64,000 nucleotides of DNA from Bog-473 sp963777485. GTDB taxonomy: Bacteria > Actinomycetota > Acidimicrobiia > Acidimicrobiales > RAAP-2. A program made the translations under genes and the position numbers. The notes beneath the pieces were generated by a model. That model was given only the letters and a program-made list of their open reading frames with translations, searched no databases and had not been told where the DNA came from. The stretch spans positions 124,001 through 188,000 of the forward strand of contig CAVZQP010000003.1 of NCBI GenBank assembly GCA_963777485.1, read 5' to 3'. Below are positions 7,932 to 16,709 of the stretch, in pieces. The first letter of the stretch is position 1, and every line of letters starts with the position of its first letter.

Positions 7932-9266
7932 TCAGCTGCGCGGGACGTCGCGCCAGGCGACGCCCTTGTAAGGGTCGGGCTCACGGGGCAGGCCGAGCAC
8001 ACGCTCGCCCAAGATGTTCTTGTTCACTTCTGTCGTGCCGCCCTCGATCGTGTTGGCCCGGCTCCGCAACATCCCGCGGAGCTCGTAGGGCACGGTGGCC
8101 GCCCAGTCACCCGGCTCGGTCGGCGCCGACGCGTCCTCTGCCTCGGTGCACCACGCCGTGGCGGCGGCACCGAGCATGTCGACCGCCAGCAGCTGGATGC
8201 GCTGGTTGAGCTCTCCCTGGTGCACCTTGCCGATGGAGCTCTCCGGGCCCGGCGACCGCCCGGCCCGGAGGTTGGCGCGCACGCGCTGGTTCGTCCACCC
8301 CCGCACCTGCTCCTCGCACCAGACCCGGACCACCTGGTCACGCTGTACCGGGTTGCCCCAGCCGCCGGGCCGCCCCTCGGCGGCGAGCCGTTTGGCCTGC
8401 CGCACCAGCGCGTCGGCCCCGCCCCCGCCGATGCGGTCGACGCCGCCCGAGCCGGCGCCCGAGACCATCTGGCGCTCGCCCGAGAGCGTGGCGTTCGCCA
8501 CCTTCCACCCCTCGCCCACCCCGCCAAGGCGCTGCGCGTCGGGCACGCGGGCACCTTCGAGGAAGACCTCGTTGAAGTCGACCTCGCCGCCGATGTGGCG
8601 CAGCGGCCGCACGTCGACGCCCGGCTGGCGCAGGTCGATCAGGAAGTAGGTGATGCCGTCGCGCTTGGGCGCGTCGGGGTCGGTGCGGGCCAGCAACACG
8701 GCGTGGGTCGAGACGTGCGCCCACGTCGTCCACACCTTCTGCCCGGTGACGACCCACTCGTCGCCGTCGCGCTCGGCCCGGGTGGCGAGCGACGCCAGGT
8801 CGGAGCCCGAGCCCGGCTCGCTGAAGAGCTGGCACCACTTCTCCTCGTTGCGCACGATCGGCGGCAGATAACGGAGCCGCTGCTCATCGGTGCCGTGGGC
8901 GAAGAGCGCCGGCGCGGCCAGGTTGAGCCCGAGCGGGTTCAACCGGCCGAGGTTGAAGGGCCGCAGCTCCTCGTCGAGCCGACGCGCCACCCCGGATGAC
9001 AGGCCGAGCCCGCCGTACTCGACCGGCCATGTCGGCACGACCAGCCCCGACACCCCGTAGACGGGGTACCACTCCTCGTACTGCGCCCTGGTGCGGACGG
9101 TGCGCACAACTGCGGGGCCACCCCGCCGCCCCGCCGCCACCCATTCCGGAGGGACACACTTCTCGACCCAGTCCCTGACGGCGGCGACCGCGTCCTCGAG
9201 GGGGGTGTCGGGATCGATCGCCAGGCGGCCGTCGACCGGGGCACGCGCTGCGGGATCGGCGGTCAT
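7932..9266 (-). CDS. Acyl-CoA dehydrogenase (FAD-dependent)
   Basis: 444 aa, slightly longer than the usual ~380-400. The FAD/substrate signature 'LFSEPGSGSDLASLATRA' (about 165-182) and 'WVVTGQKVWTTWAHVSTHAVLLART' region are clear, as is the C-terminal helix bundle ending in 'GTTEVNKNILGERVLGL'. It would oxidise an acyl-CoA to the 2-enoyl-CoA, passing electrons to ETF. ATG at 9266 overlaps the upstream hydratase stop (ATGA), so the genes are translationally coupled. The N-terminal ~40 residues before the first dehydrogenase helix are longer than usual, as in FadE26/FadE34-like steroid side-chain enzymes; this similarity is an impression, not an assignment. Confidence 0.9.
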   Translation of the reverse strand: MTADPAARAPVDGRLAIDPDTPLEDAVAAVRDWVEKCVPPEWVAAGRRGGPAVVRTVRTRAQYEEWYPVYGVSGLVVPTWPVEYGGLGLSSGVARRLDEELRPFNLGRLNPLGLNLAAPALFAHGTDEQRLRYLPPIVRNEEKWCQLFSEPGSGSDLASLATRAERDGDEWVVTGQKVWTTWAHVSTHAVLLARTDPDAPKRDGITYFLIDLRQPGVDVRPLRHIGGEVDFNEVFLEGARVPDAQRLGGVGEGWKVANATLSGERQMVSGAGSGGVDRIGGGGADALVRQAKRLAAEGRPGGWGNPVQRDQVVRVWCEEQVRGWTNQRVRANLRAGRSPGPESSIGKVHQGELNQRIQLLAVDMLGAAATAWCTEAEDASAPTEPGDWAATVPYELRGMLRSRANTIEGGTTEVNKNILGERVLGLPREPDPYKGVAWRDVPRS

Positions 9267-10090
9267 TGGCCCTTGAAGTGTGGTGGGCGCTTCTCGACGA
9301 AGGCGCCAAGACCCTCCTTGAAGTCGTCGCTGCGCGACGAGAGCTCCATGGCAAGGGCCTCGTTCTGCAGGTGCTCTCGCAACGGCGCGGTGTCGCCCGC
9401 GTGCAGCAGCCACTTGGTGAGACCGATCGTGACGGTGGGCGCCTCGGCCAGCCGGTCGACCAGCGTCTGCACCTCGCCTGCGAGCGCGTCGCCCGGAACG
9501 GCGCGGTGGACCATGCCCCACGCCGCGGCATCGGCACCGGACACGGCCTCGCCGAGCAGCAGCATCTCGCGGGCGCGCACCTCGCCGATACGGCGAGGCA
9601 ACAGCCACGTGCCGCCGGTGTCGGGCGTGAAGCCGCGTTGGGCGTAGGGCTCCCACAGCCGCGCCTCCTCGTCGACGACGGCGAAGTCCGCGGCGAGGGC
9701 GACGTGCAGGCCGATGCCAGCCGCCCAACCTCGGACCTGGCAGACCACCGGCGTCTGCGTGGTCAGCAACAGCTCGATCAGGCGGTGCGCCTCGGTGGGC
9801 AGGCGCCGCTGGATGCTCCCCACCCGCGGCCGCTCGTCGCCCGCGTTGCGCCCGACGATGTCGAACCCGGCGCAGAAATGGTCGCCCGCGCCGCGGATGA
9901 GGACGACGCGCACCGACTCGTCGGGCCCCGCGGCGGAGAGGGCCTCGATCATGGCGGCAACGATCGGGTCGGTGAGCGCGTTGCGCTTCTTCGGACGGTC
10001 GATCTCGAACGAGAGCACCGGTCCGTCGTGCTGCACGTTGAGCCCCTCGACGGACCGATAGGGATTGGGTGCCTCGGTCGGGTCGCTCAT
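9263..10090 (-). CDS. Enoyl-CoA hydratase/isomerase (crotonase family), third member
   Basis: 275 aa. Crotonase motifs are 'GAGDHFCAGFDIVGRNAG' (about 66-83) and 'RGWAAGIGLHVALAADFAV' (about 116-134), followed by 'RGFTPDTGGTWLLPRRIG'. It is clearly different from the two near-twin copies downstream, so it is not part of that duplication. ATG 10090 overlaps the preceding dehydratase stop, and its own stop overlaps the dehydrogenase start, so three consecutive genes are chained by ATGA junctions. It likely hydrates the double bond of a CoA intermediate in the same pathway. Confidence 0.88.
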   Translation of the reverse strand: MSDPTEAPNPYRSVEGLNVQHDGPVLSFEIDRPKKRNALTDPIVAAMIEALSAAGPDESVRVVLIRGAGDHFCAGFDIVGRNAGDERPRVGSIQRRLPTEAHRLIELLLTTQTPVVCQVRGWAAGIGLHVALAADFAVVDEEARLWEPYAQRGFTPDTGGTWLLPRRIGEVRAREMLLLGEAVSGADAAAWGMVHRAVPGDALAGEVQTLVDRLAEAPTVTIGLTKWLLHAGDTAPLREHLQNEALAMELSSRSDDFKEGLGAFVEKRPPHFKGQ

Positions 10091-11337
10091 CGCCCGGCGT
10101 ACCTCGCACTGATGGCGGCCAGGACCTCTTGGAGGTCGCGGGCACCGCCGGGCGCTTCGGGCAGGCGCACCGGGCCGTGCTCGCGGCTCGGCAGCAGGAC
10201 GGTGGCGTGACCCGGCGTCGTCTGCTCCCCACGCTGGTTCACGGCGGAGAGCTCGATGTCGACGGCCGGGCGCCGGCCTTCGGCCAGGTAGTGGTCCGTC
10301 ACCGTCCCCGACAGCCACTGCGTGTCGCCCACGAAGTTGAACTTACGGAACTCGCAGTCGAGCTTCCAGAGCCACGCCTCGTCACCCATCCAGTCCGTGC
10401 ACAGGTGGATGAGCCACGTCTCGCGCATGCGGCCGTAGTCGAACGTCGTGGGGTTGCCGGCGCGCCGGGCGAACTCGGGGTCCCAGTGCACGCGCTGCAT
10501 GACGTCGGGGACGTTGAGCTCGTCGCGCTGGTAGAAGCGCGGGATCCGGGTCCGGTTCTGGTAGCCGAGGCGTAGCGCCTTCACGCCGTAGAGCCCCATG
10601 CCGACGCCGGCGTGCCAGCAGACCATGTCGGTGACCGTCATGGGGCCCTTGACCATGGGGCCGACGGTGTCGCCCACCGCGACGTCCTCCCACCACCGGG
10701 TCTCGGCACCCCGGGGCCGTTCGGCCGCGTACTGCGCCTCGATCGCGTCGATCTCCTCGTCGGCGTAGGGACGCAGCTCCAGCGCGTCGTTCTTCTTGCG
10801 GGCGCGGGCCTGGGTGCGCTCGGTGCGGATCATGAGCCGGTACTGCGCCGAGAGCGCCGGGCCGTCGACCTCGCGGAACACCTGGGCCATCCACTCGTGG
10901 ACGGCGCGCCCGGCGAACTCGCTCGGCTTCTCCAGCACGCCCACCAGCGCATTGCGCCGGCTGACCTGGCGGTCCGGCCGCAGCGGCGCCCACCACTCGC
11001 GCGCGCTGGCCGAGTAGAACGCGTGCACGCCGCGCAGCGGGTCGCCCTTCATGAGGTCCCGGTGCTCCTCGGGCACCTCGCGCACCTCGTCGAAGCCGAT
11101 GAGCGAGTCGCCGCCCACCAGGGGTGGCGGGGCGATGACCCCGCCCCAGCAGGTCCCGGCCGCGTAGGCCTCGTCGGACCAGAGCGGGTTGTCGTCGCCG
11201 TAGGCCTCGGCCACGTGCCGGAACGCATCGATGCCGGGGCGCACGTAGCGCGGCACGGGCACCGTGTGCGGCTCGGGGATGCCGATGCGGGCGCGCAGCC
11301 GGGCGACGCCCTCCTCAGTGATGGTGCCCTCGGACAC
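10087..11337 (-). CDS. MaoC/FAS1-type dehydratase domain protein
   Basis: 416 aa. The N-terminal half reads as the FAS1-like dehydratase (hot-dog) domain: 'PVPRYVRPGIDAFRHVAEAYGDDNPLW' then 'VIAPPPLVGG'. The C-terminal half looks like a second hot-dog (about 235-380), with 'DVAVGDTVGPMVKGPMTVTDMVCWHAG' near its beginning. The fused double hot-dog arrangement fits (R)-specific 2-enoyl-CoA hydratase or 3-hydroxyacyl-CoA dehydratase activity. It is the promoter-proximal gene of the leftward operon that runs to 4479. The start is GTG 11337 without a Shine-Dalgarno; a TATAAT box 10 bp upstream suggests a leaderless or nearly leaderless message. Confidence 0.8.
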   Translation of the reverse strand: MSEGTITEEGVARLRARIGIPEPHTVPVPRYVRPGIDAFRHVAEAYGDDNPLWSDEAYAAGTCWGGVIAPPPLVGGDSLIGFDEVREVPEEHRDLMKGDPLRGVHAFYSASAREWWAPLRPDRQVSRRNALVGVLEKPSEFAGRAVHEWMAQVFREVDGPALSAQYRLMIRTERTQARARKKNDALELRPYADEEIDAIEAQYAAERPRGAETRWWEDVAVGDTVGPMVKGPMTVTDMVCWHAGVGMGLYGVKALRLGYQNRTRIPRFYQRDELNVPDVMQRVHWDPEFARRAGNPTTFDYGRMRETWLIHLCTDWMGDEAWLWKLDCEFRKFNFVGDTQWLSGTVTDHYLAEGRRPAVDIELSAVNQRGEQTTPGHATVLLPSREHGPVRLPEAPGGARDLQEVLAAISARYAGR

Positions 11338-11347
11338 GAAGTCGCAT

Positions 11348-11353
11348 ATTATA
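11348..11353 (-). promoter_or_regulatory. -10 box (TATAAT) of the leftward CoA-ester operon
   Basis: On the minus strand TATAAT is followed after 10 nt by the GTG start of the dehydratase gene, so transcription would begin at or a few bases before the start codon. No -35 consensus is evident. It is the only AT-rich stretch in the 77 bp between two divergent genes, and the imperfect palindrome CATATTATATG (11345-11355) also covers it. Confidence 0.55.
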
Positions 11354-11414
11354 TGAAGTCTGCCGGTCGCCGCCCTTGGGCCTGCGGCCGCGCGCCCACC
11401 GAGACGGGATCACC

Positions 11415-12149
11415 GTGGCCAACGACAAGGTCTACATCCACGAGTTCATCGACATCACCGGCCACCACCGGGCCGACTACATGCACCACATGACGGCGAA
11501 CTGGAGCCCGATCGCGCAAGAGGAGCGCCACCAACTCTGCTACGGCGTGTGGGGCATCGTGGGCTCCACCGGGCCGTGGCCCTCGGTGGTGAACATGTGG
11601 GAGGAGGACGGGTGGGACGGCCTGGCGGCGTCCTTCGGCCACGAGCTCGGCCATGCGCACCTGCAAGACCCGAAGCTGGCGCGCTGGTGGGCGCGAGCGG
11701 CCGACTTCCGTTCCGGCGGCTTCGATCGCATCCTCGTCCCCGCGCCGTGGTCACTGAGCATCGAGGAGCTCTGCGCGCAAGGAGCCGGTGGTGTCGCCTA
11801 CGCCCACGACCAGGTGACGGTCCCCGCCGGCGCCGCGGGCGATTTCGTGGAGCTGGCCCGCGAGGCCGGTGGCGCGTTCTACGCCGAGCACGGCTGGCGG
11901 CTGATCGGGGCCTTCGAGACTGCCATGCGCAACGACGACGAGGCGTTCCTGCTGTGGTCGATCCCCAGCTGGGAGCGTTGGGGCGCCGCGGAGGCCGCCC
12001 TGCGCGCCGGGCACCCCTGGCGGGACCGCCAGTGCGCGGCGGTGCGCGACCTGCGCCGCATCCTCCTCGTCGACGCGCCGCTCAGCCCGTTGCGCATCGG
12101 GCGCCAGCCGGCGCGCCGCGACCGTGACGACAGCTGGTCGGAGGAGTAG
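11415..12149 (+). CDS. Conserved protein of unknown function (two similar halves, possibly NIPSNAP-like)
   Basis: 244 aa from GTG 11415 ('ANDKVYIHEFIDITGHHRADYMHH'); ATG 11376 would add 13 residues that look unlike the rest. The protein has strand-helix patterns suggesting two ferredoxin-like alpha/beta units: about residues 1-100 ('VYIHEFIDITG...VNMWEEDGWDGL') and about 125-220 ('YAHDQVTVP...WRLIGAFETAM..DEAFLLWSIPSWERW'). This is reminiscent of NIPSNAP/dimeric alpha-beta barrel proteins. No catalytic motif is recognised. It is transcribed divergently from the dehydratase operon with 77 bp between starts, so it may share control. Similar proteins recur near acyl-CoA genes in actinobacteria, but the family call is tentative. 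Confidence 0.65.
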   Translation: MANDKVYIHEFIDITGHHRADYMHHMTANWSPIAQEERHQLCYGVWGIVGSTGPWPSVVNMWEEDGWDGLAASFGHELGHAHLQDPKLARWWARAADFRSGGFDRILVPAPWSLSIEELCAQGAGGVAYAHDQVTVPAGAAGDFVELAREAGGAFYAEHGWRLIGAFETAMRNDDEAFLLWSIPSWERWGAAEAALRAGHPWRDRQCAAVRDLRRILLVDAPLSPLRIGRQPARRDRDDSWSEE

Positions 12150-12156
12150 CGAACGC

Positions 12157-13575
12157 TCAGCCGAAAGGCACCGCGATATCTCCCGCCAGCTGTTTGCGCA
12201 GGAGCTTGCCGATCTCGTTGCGGGGCAGCGACTCGGCGCGGACGAAAGCGACCGGCACCTTGTAGGGCGCGAGCTCGGCCCGGCAGGCCGCCTCGAGGTC
12301 CTCGTCGTTCGCGGTGCCGACGAGCACGGCCACCGGCACCTCGCCCAGCCGCTCGTCGAGGCGGCCGATCACCGCCACGTCGTCGACGCCGGGGACCAGG
12401 CGCAGCACCTCCTCCACCTGTTCGGGGAAGACCTTGTTGCCGCCGCGGTTGATGAGGTCCGAGGTGCGGCCCTCGATCCAGACGTATCCCTCGGCGTCGA
12501 CGCTGGCGTGGTCCCCGGTGCGAACGAACCCCTCCGCGTCGACGCGGTCGGCGAGGGAGGCACCGCCGGCGTAGCCGGCGGCCATGCGGGGCGGGCGCAC
12601 CAGGAGCTCGCCGACGGTGCCCGGCTCGACCTCGCGCCCGGCCTCGTCGACGACCCGGATGTCGACGCCTTTGTGCGGCCGGCCGGCCGCGCCGAGCTTC
12701 TCGGGGTGCTCCCGGGCATCGGCCGCGGTCCAACCTACGACCTCGCCCACCTCGGCCTGTCCGTAGCTGTTGAGCACGACGGTGCCGAAGCGCTCCATGA
12801 AGCGACGCGCGGCCGGCGGTGACAGCGGCGCGGTGATGCTGCGGACGTAGCGCAACGGGGCGAGGTCGCGCACGTCGGGGTCCGCCACCAGCATGACCAT
12901 TGCCGCCGGCGGCAACACGGTCGAGCGGATCTGGTAGCGCCGCACGAGCTCGGCGAACTCGCGGGTGGAGAACCTCGGCATGAGGACGATCGCGGCGCCC
13001 GCCCGCAGCCCGAAGCACACGTTGTAGATGCCGGCGTTCAACGCGATCGACACCGGCACGAGGTTCGGCGTCGGCTCTTTCGCCTCCTTCGGTCTTCCGC
13101 CATCCCCGCGCAGCGGCGCGAGCACGCGGTCGAGGAGCTCGAGGTAGCCGCTGTGCGTCTGGAGGATCGCCTTGGGCGCGCCGGTCGTCCCCGACGTCCA
13201 GGTGACGAACGCCACGTCGGGGTCGTGGCGCATCGGCTCCGCGAGGGTGGAGATGCCGCGCTCGTCGAGCAGCGCAGCCGGGCGGACCGTCGCCAGCACA
13301 TGGTCGACCTCGGCCCGGGGGGAGCGTTCGTTCACCGGCACGAAGACGGCTTCGGCCAGCCAGATGCCGGCCATGGTGGTGACCAGGTCCGGACCGCTCG
13401 GCAGACGCACCGCCACGCCCTGTCCGGGCTCGACCCCGGCCGCCCGGAGCATCTCGGCGGTGGCCCGCGCGGCGGACCGGGCCTCCCCGGCGTTGCGCAC
13501 CTCGTCGATGGTGCACAGCAGCTCGCGCCCGTCGGCGAAGGGGTGGTCGATGAGGAGGTTGCCGAGGTTCTCCAA
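12157..13575 (-). CDS. AMP-forming acyl-CoA synthetase (ligase), short form
   Basis: 472 aa, shorter than typical 500-550 aa ligases at the N-terminus. ANL-family signatures are present: P-loop 'VTWTSGTTGAPKAIL' (about 125-139), 'NSYGQAEVGEVVGW' (A5-like), 'RTGDHASVDAEGYVWIEGR' (A7/A8 hinge) and C-terminal 'LPRNEIGKLLRKQL' with the catalytic Lys. It activates a carboxylic acid to its acyl-CoA via an acyl-adenylate. The start is probably TTG 13575 ('ENLGNLLIDHP'); no Shine-Dalgarno is seen and the sequence just upstream is AT-rich (promoter-like). It converges on the NIPSNAP-like gene with 7 bp between stops and is divergent from the next ligase at 13651. Confidence 0.85.
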   Translation of the reverse strand: MENLGNLLIDHPFADGRELLCTIDEVRNAGEARSAARATAEMLRAAGVEPGQGVAVRLPSGPDLVTTMAGIWLAEAVFVPVNERSPRAEVDHVLATVRPAALLDERGISTLAEPMRHDPDVAFVTWTSGTTGAPKAILQTHSGYLELLDRVLAPLRGDGGRPKEAKEPTPNLVPVSIALNAGIYNVCFGLRAGAAIVLMPRFSTREFAELVRRYQIRSTVLPPAAMVMLVADPDVRDLAPLRYVRSITAPLSPPAARRFMERFGTVVLNSYGQAEVGEVVGWTAADAREHPEKLGAAGRPHKGVDIRVVDEAGREVEPGTVGELLVRPPRMAAGYAGGASLADRVDAEGFVRTGDHASVDAEGYVWIEGRTSDLINRGGNKVFPEQVEEVLRLVPGVDDVAVIGRLDERLGEVPVAVLVGTANDEDLEAACRAELAPYKVPVAFVRAESLPRNEIGKLLRKQLAGDIAVPFG

Positions 13576-13650
13576 GGTTTACATACAATATCCCGTTGGC
13601 GATAACCGGCCCCGGGTGCGGGCCCGAAGAAGAAATGGAAGGGAGCACCA

Positions 13651-15330
13651 GTGGCCGACCGCGTCTGGGCCGGAGGCGAGCAGTCCACGGTCCCCCAGCT
13701 GTTCGCCCGCAGGCTCGAGACCGACCCTGACCGCGAGTACCTCGACGTGGCCGGCACGAAGCTCTCGGCCGGCGAGGTCATGGCGGCGGCGGACCGGTTC
13801 GGCGGGGTCCTCGACGAGCTCGGGACGACGCAGCACGACCGCGTCGCGTCGCTGCTCGAGAACTCCGCTCCGGCACTCCTCACCTGGGCCGGCACCGTGT
13901 GCGCCGGCCGCATCGCCGTCCCCATCAACACCGCCTACAAGGGCGCGTACCTGACCCACCAGCTCACCGACTCCGGCTCCCGAGTGATCGTCGTGGCGGC
14001 CAGCTACCTCGACCGCGTTGCGGCCATCGCCAAGGACGTCCCGACGCTCGAGCATGTGATCGTGGTCGACGACGTGGACGCCGGCGACGACGAAGACGGG
14101 GCGGCTGCGACGTCGCGCCCGGCCGTACCCTCGCTCGGTCCGGTGACCGTGCACCGTTGGGACGACATCACGGCGGCGGCCGGCAAGGCGCCAACCGTCG
14201 ACGTCCGGCCGTCCGACCTGGCCACGTTCATCTACACCGGCGGCACCACCGGGCTCTCCAAGGGGTGCATGCTGACGCACAACTACCACGAGGCCCTGGC
14301 CCGCCAGATCGGCCTCTGCTGGAAGCGCACGGCCGACGACGTGGCTTGGACGCCGCTCCCGATGTACCACTTCAACGCGCTGGTGACCGCCGTCGTTGGC
14401 ACGCTCCTCTTCGGCGGGCGCGGCGCCATCTTCCGCCGGTTCTCCGTCTCGCAATTCTGGCCCGAGATGAACCGCGTCGGGGCCACCGTCACCTCGACAC
14501 TCGGCACGATGGCCTACCTGCTGGCGCATGACATCGACCGCCCCGAGATGCCGGGCTCGGGCGCCCCGGAGGCCAACGGCACCTTGCGCCTGATGGGCGC
14601 AGTCCCCCTCCCGCCCGAGGTCGACGGCATCCTCCGGTCGCGTTTCGGGATCGAGACGTTCAGCGGTGCGTACGGCGTGACCGAGGCCAGCCTGGTTTCG
14701 TGGCAGCCGCCAGGCGTCGAGAACCGACCCAACGCCGCCGGCGTCGTCAACGACGAGTTCTTCGACGTACGGATCTTCGACGACGACGACCACGAACTCG
14801 CAACGGGATCCGACGGCGAGATCGTGATACGCCCGAAGCAGCCGCATGTGATGTTCGAGGGTTACTGGGGCCGTCCCGAGATCACCGTCGAGACGATGCG
14901 CAACCTGTGGTACCACACGGGCGACATCGGCCGGATCGACGAGGAGCGCTATCTCTACTTCGTCGACCGGAAGGCGGACTACCTGCGGCGCCGGGGCGAG
15001 AACATCGCCAGCTACGAGGTGGAGTCGATCCTCATGGGCCACGGCGCGCTGGCCGACGTCGCGGTCCACGCGGTCCCCAGCCCGTTGACCGAGGACGACC
15101 TCAAGATCACCGCCACGGTCAAGGAGGGCGCGCAACTCAGCGAGGAGGAGCTCTTCCGCTGGTGTATCGACCAGCTCCCGTACTTCTGCCTGCCGCGCTA
15201 CATCGAGTTCCGCCCCGCTCTGCCGCGCAGTCCCGTCGGGCGCGTCTTGAAACGTGAGCTGCGCGGGGAGGGTGTCACGCCGACTACCTGGGACGCCGAG
15301 GCCGCGGGAATCGAGTACGAGAAACGCTAG
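13651..15330 (+). CDS. AMP-forming acyl-CoA synthetase (FadD-like)
   Basis: 559 aa, full-length ANL ligase. Motifs are 'ATFIYTGGTTGLSKGCML' (about 190-207; note TGGTTGLSKG in place of TSGTTGxPKG), 'YGVTEASLVSW' (about 338-348), 'HTGDIGRIDEERYLYFVDRKADYLRRRGENI' (hinge) and 'PRSPVGRVLKRELR' with the C-terminal Lys. The GTG start is supported by AAGGGAG about 7 nt upstream. It would activate a carboxylate, such as the product of the pathway's first oxidation, to CoA. It is the first gene of a two-gene unit with the amidohydrolase at 15407, 76 bp downstream. Confidence 0.9.
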   Translation: MADRVWAGGEQSTVPQLFARRLETDPDREYLDVAGTKLSAGEVMAAADRFGGVLDELGTTQHDRVASLLENSAPALLTWAGTVCAGRIAVPINTAYKGAYLTHQLTDSGSRVIVVAASYLDRVAAIAKDVPTLEHVIVVDDVDAGDDEDGAAATSRPAVPSLGPVTVHRWDDITAAAGKAPTVDVRPSDLATFIYTGGTTGLSKGCMLTHNYHEALARQIGLCWKRTADDVAWTPLPMYHFNALVTAVVGTLLFGGRGAIFRRFSVSQFWPEMNRVGATVTSTLGTMAYLLAHDIDRPEMPGSGAPEANGTLRLMGAVPLPPEVDGILRSRFGIETFSGAYGVTEASLVSWQPPGVENRPNAAGVVNDEFFDVRIFDDDDHELATGSDGEIVIRPKQPHVMFEGYWGRPEITVETMRNLWYHTGDIGRIDEERYLYFVDRKADYLRRRGENIASYEVESILMGHGALADVAVHAVPSPLTEDDLKITATVKEGAQLSEEELFRWCIDQLPYFCLPRYIEFRPALPRSPVGRVLKRELRGEGVTPTTWDAEAAGIEYEKR

Positions 15331-15406
15331 GGCAGCGCCCGGCCCCACAAAGGGGTCGGCCGTATCATTTGCAATCGGTCCGTTCGCGGGCCGGGGAGGA
15401 GGTGCC

Positions 15407-16690
15407 ATGAGGGCGGAGGACATGATCCTCGTCAGCGTCGACGACCACGTGGTGGAGCCGCCGGACCTCTTCGACGGCCACCTGCGCGGGCGCTACAAGG
15501 ACGAGGCGCCCCGGGTGGAGCGCCGGCCCGACGGTTCAGACGCCTGGGTGTTCAACGGCGCGGTGATCCCCAACATCGGCCTGAACGCTGTGGCCGGGCG
15601 GCCCAAGGAGGAGTACGGCGTCGAGCCCACGGCCTTCGACGAGATGCGCCCTGGCTGCTTCGACGTCCACGAGCGGATAAAGGACATGGACGCCGGCGGC
15701 GTGCTCGGCTCCATGAACTTCCCCTCCTTCCCCGGCTTCAGTGGGCGGCTGTTCGCGGCCTGCGAGGACAAGCGCCTCGCGCTCGCGGTGCTGCAGGCGT
15801 ACAACGACTGGCACATCGACGATTGGTGCGGCGCCTACCCCGGCCGCTTCATCCCGATGGCGCTGCCCGTGCTTTGGGACCCGGAGCTGGCCGCCGCGGA
15901 GGTGCGGCGGGTGGCCGCCAAGGGCTGCCACTCCATCACCTTCACGGAGAACCCGGCCACGCTGGGGTACCCGAGCTTCCACTCAGAACACTGGGACCCG
16001 TTGTGGAAGGCGGTGTGCGACGAGGGCGTGGTCGTGTCCGTCCACCTGGGCTCGTCGGGGCAGCTGTCGGTCACCGCGCCCGACGCGCCGGTCGACGTCA
16101 TGATCACCCTGCAACCCATGAACATCTGCCAGGCGGCGGCCGACCTGCTGTGGTCGCGGGTCCTCAAGCAGTTCCCCGCCATCCGCTTCGCGCTCTCCGA
16201 GGGCGGCACCGGCTGGATCCCGTACTTCCTCGACCGGCTCGACCGCACCTACGACATGCACCGCGCCTGGACGGGGCAGGACTTCGGCGACCGGTTGCCC
16301 AGCGACGTGTTCCGCCAGCACTTCTTGACCTGTTTCATCGCCGACCCGGTCGGGATCACACTGCGCCACGAAATCGGGCTGGACAACATCGCGTGGGAGT
16401 GCGACTACCCGCACTCCGACTCGTCGTGGCCCGAGGCGCCCGAGGAGCTCGCCCGCGTGGCGGCGGACGTGCCCGACGACGAGCTGGCCCGCATCACCTA
16501 CGAGAACGCGTGCCGCTGGTACTCGTTCGATCCCTTCGCGCACCGGACAAAGGAGCGCTGCACGGTCGCGGCACTGCGCGGCGAGGCACCGGGCCACGAC
16601 GTCGCCGTCCGATCCTTCGACAAGGGCCGCTTCGAGCGGAAGGGGACTGGGACCGACCTCGGCCGGCTGGCGGCGCGCGCCACGGCGTAG
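15407..16690 (+). CDS. Amidohydrolase family protein (PF04909), paralogue of 3167-4462
   Basis: 427 aa. The N-terminal metal motif is 'SVDDHVVEPPDLF', the central 'HLGSSG' matches the family, and the C-terminal acidic motif is 'WECDYPHSDSSWP' (about residues 329-341). 'FDEMRPGCFDVHER' and 'AYNDWHIDDWC' are shared with the proteins at 3167 and 24671, defining a subfamily within this window. The ATG at 15407 is preceded by GAGGAGG, a strong ribosome site. It follows an acyl-CoA ligase, so its substrate may be a CoA ester or its acid precursor. It converges on the next amidohydrolase, with 19 bp between the stops. Confidence 0.87.
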   Translation: MRAEDMILVSVDDHVVEPPDLFDGHLRGRYKDEAPRVERRPDGSDAWVFNGAVIPNIGLNAVAGRPKEEYGVEPTAFDEMRPGCFDVHERIKDMDAGGVLGSMNFPSFPGFSGRLFAACEDKRLALAVLQAYNDWHIDDWCGAYPGRFIPMALPVLWDPELAAAEVRRVAAKGCHSITFTENPATLGYPSFHSEHWDPLWKAVCDEGVVVSVHLGSSGQLSVTAPDAPVDVMITLQPMNICQAAADLLWSRVLKQFPAIRFALSEGGTGWIPYFLDRLDRTYDMHRAWTGQDFGDRLPSDVFRQHFLTCFIADPVGITLRHEIGLDNIAWECDYPHSDSSWPEAPEELARVAADVPDDELARITYENACRWYSFDPFAHRTKERCTVAALRGEAPGHDVAVRSFDKGRFERKGTGTDLGRLAARATA

Positions 16691-16709
16691 GCGGAGAGCG
16701 CCGCCCTCG

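Noticed and set aside
13579..15423. 614-codon minus-strand frame opposite the acyl-CoA ligase
   Set aside because: High-GC antisense artefact; the plus-strand ligase has all family motifs.
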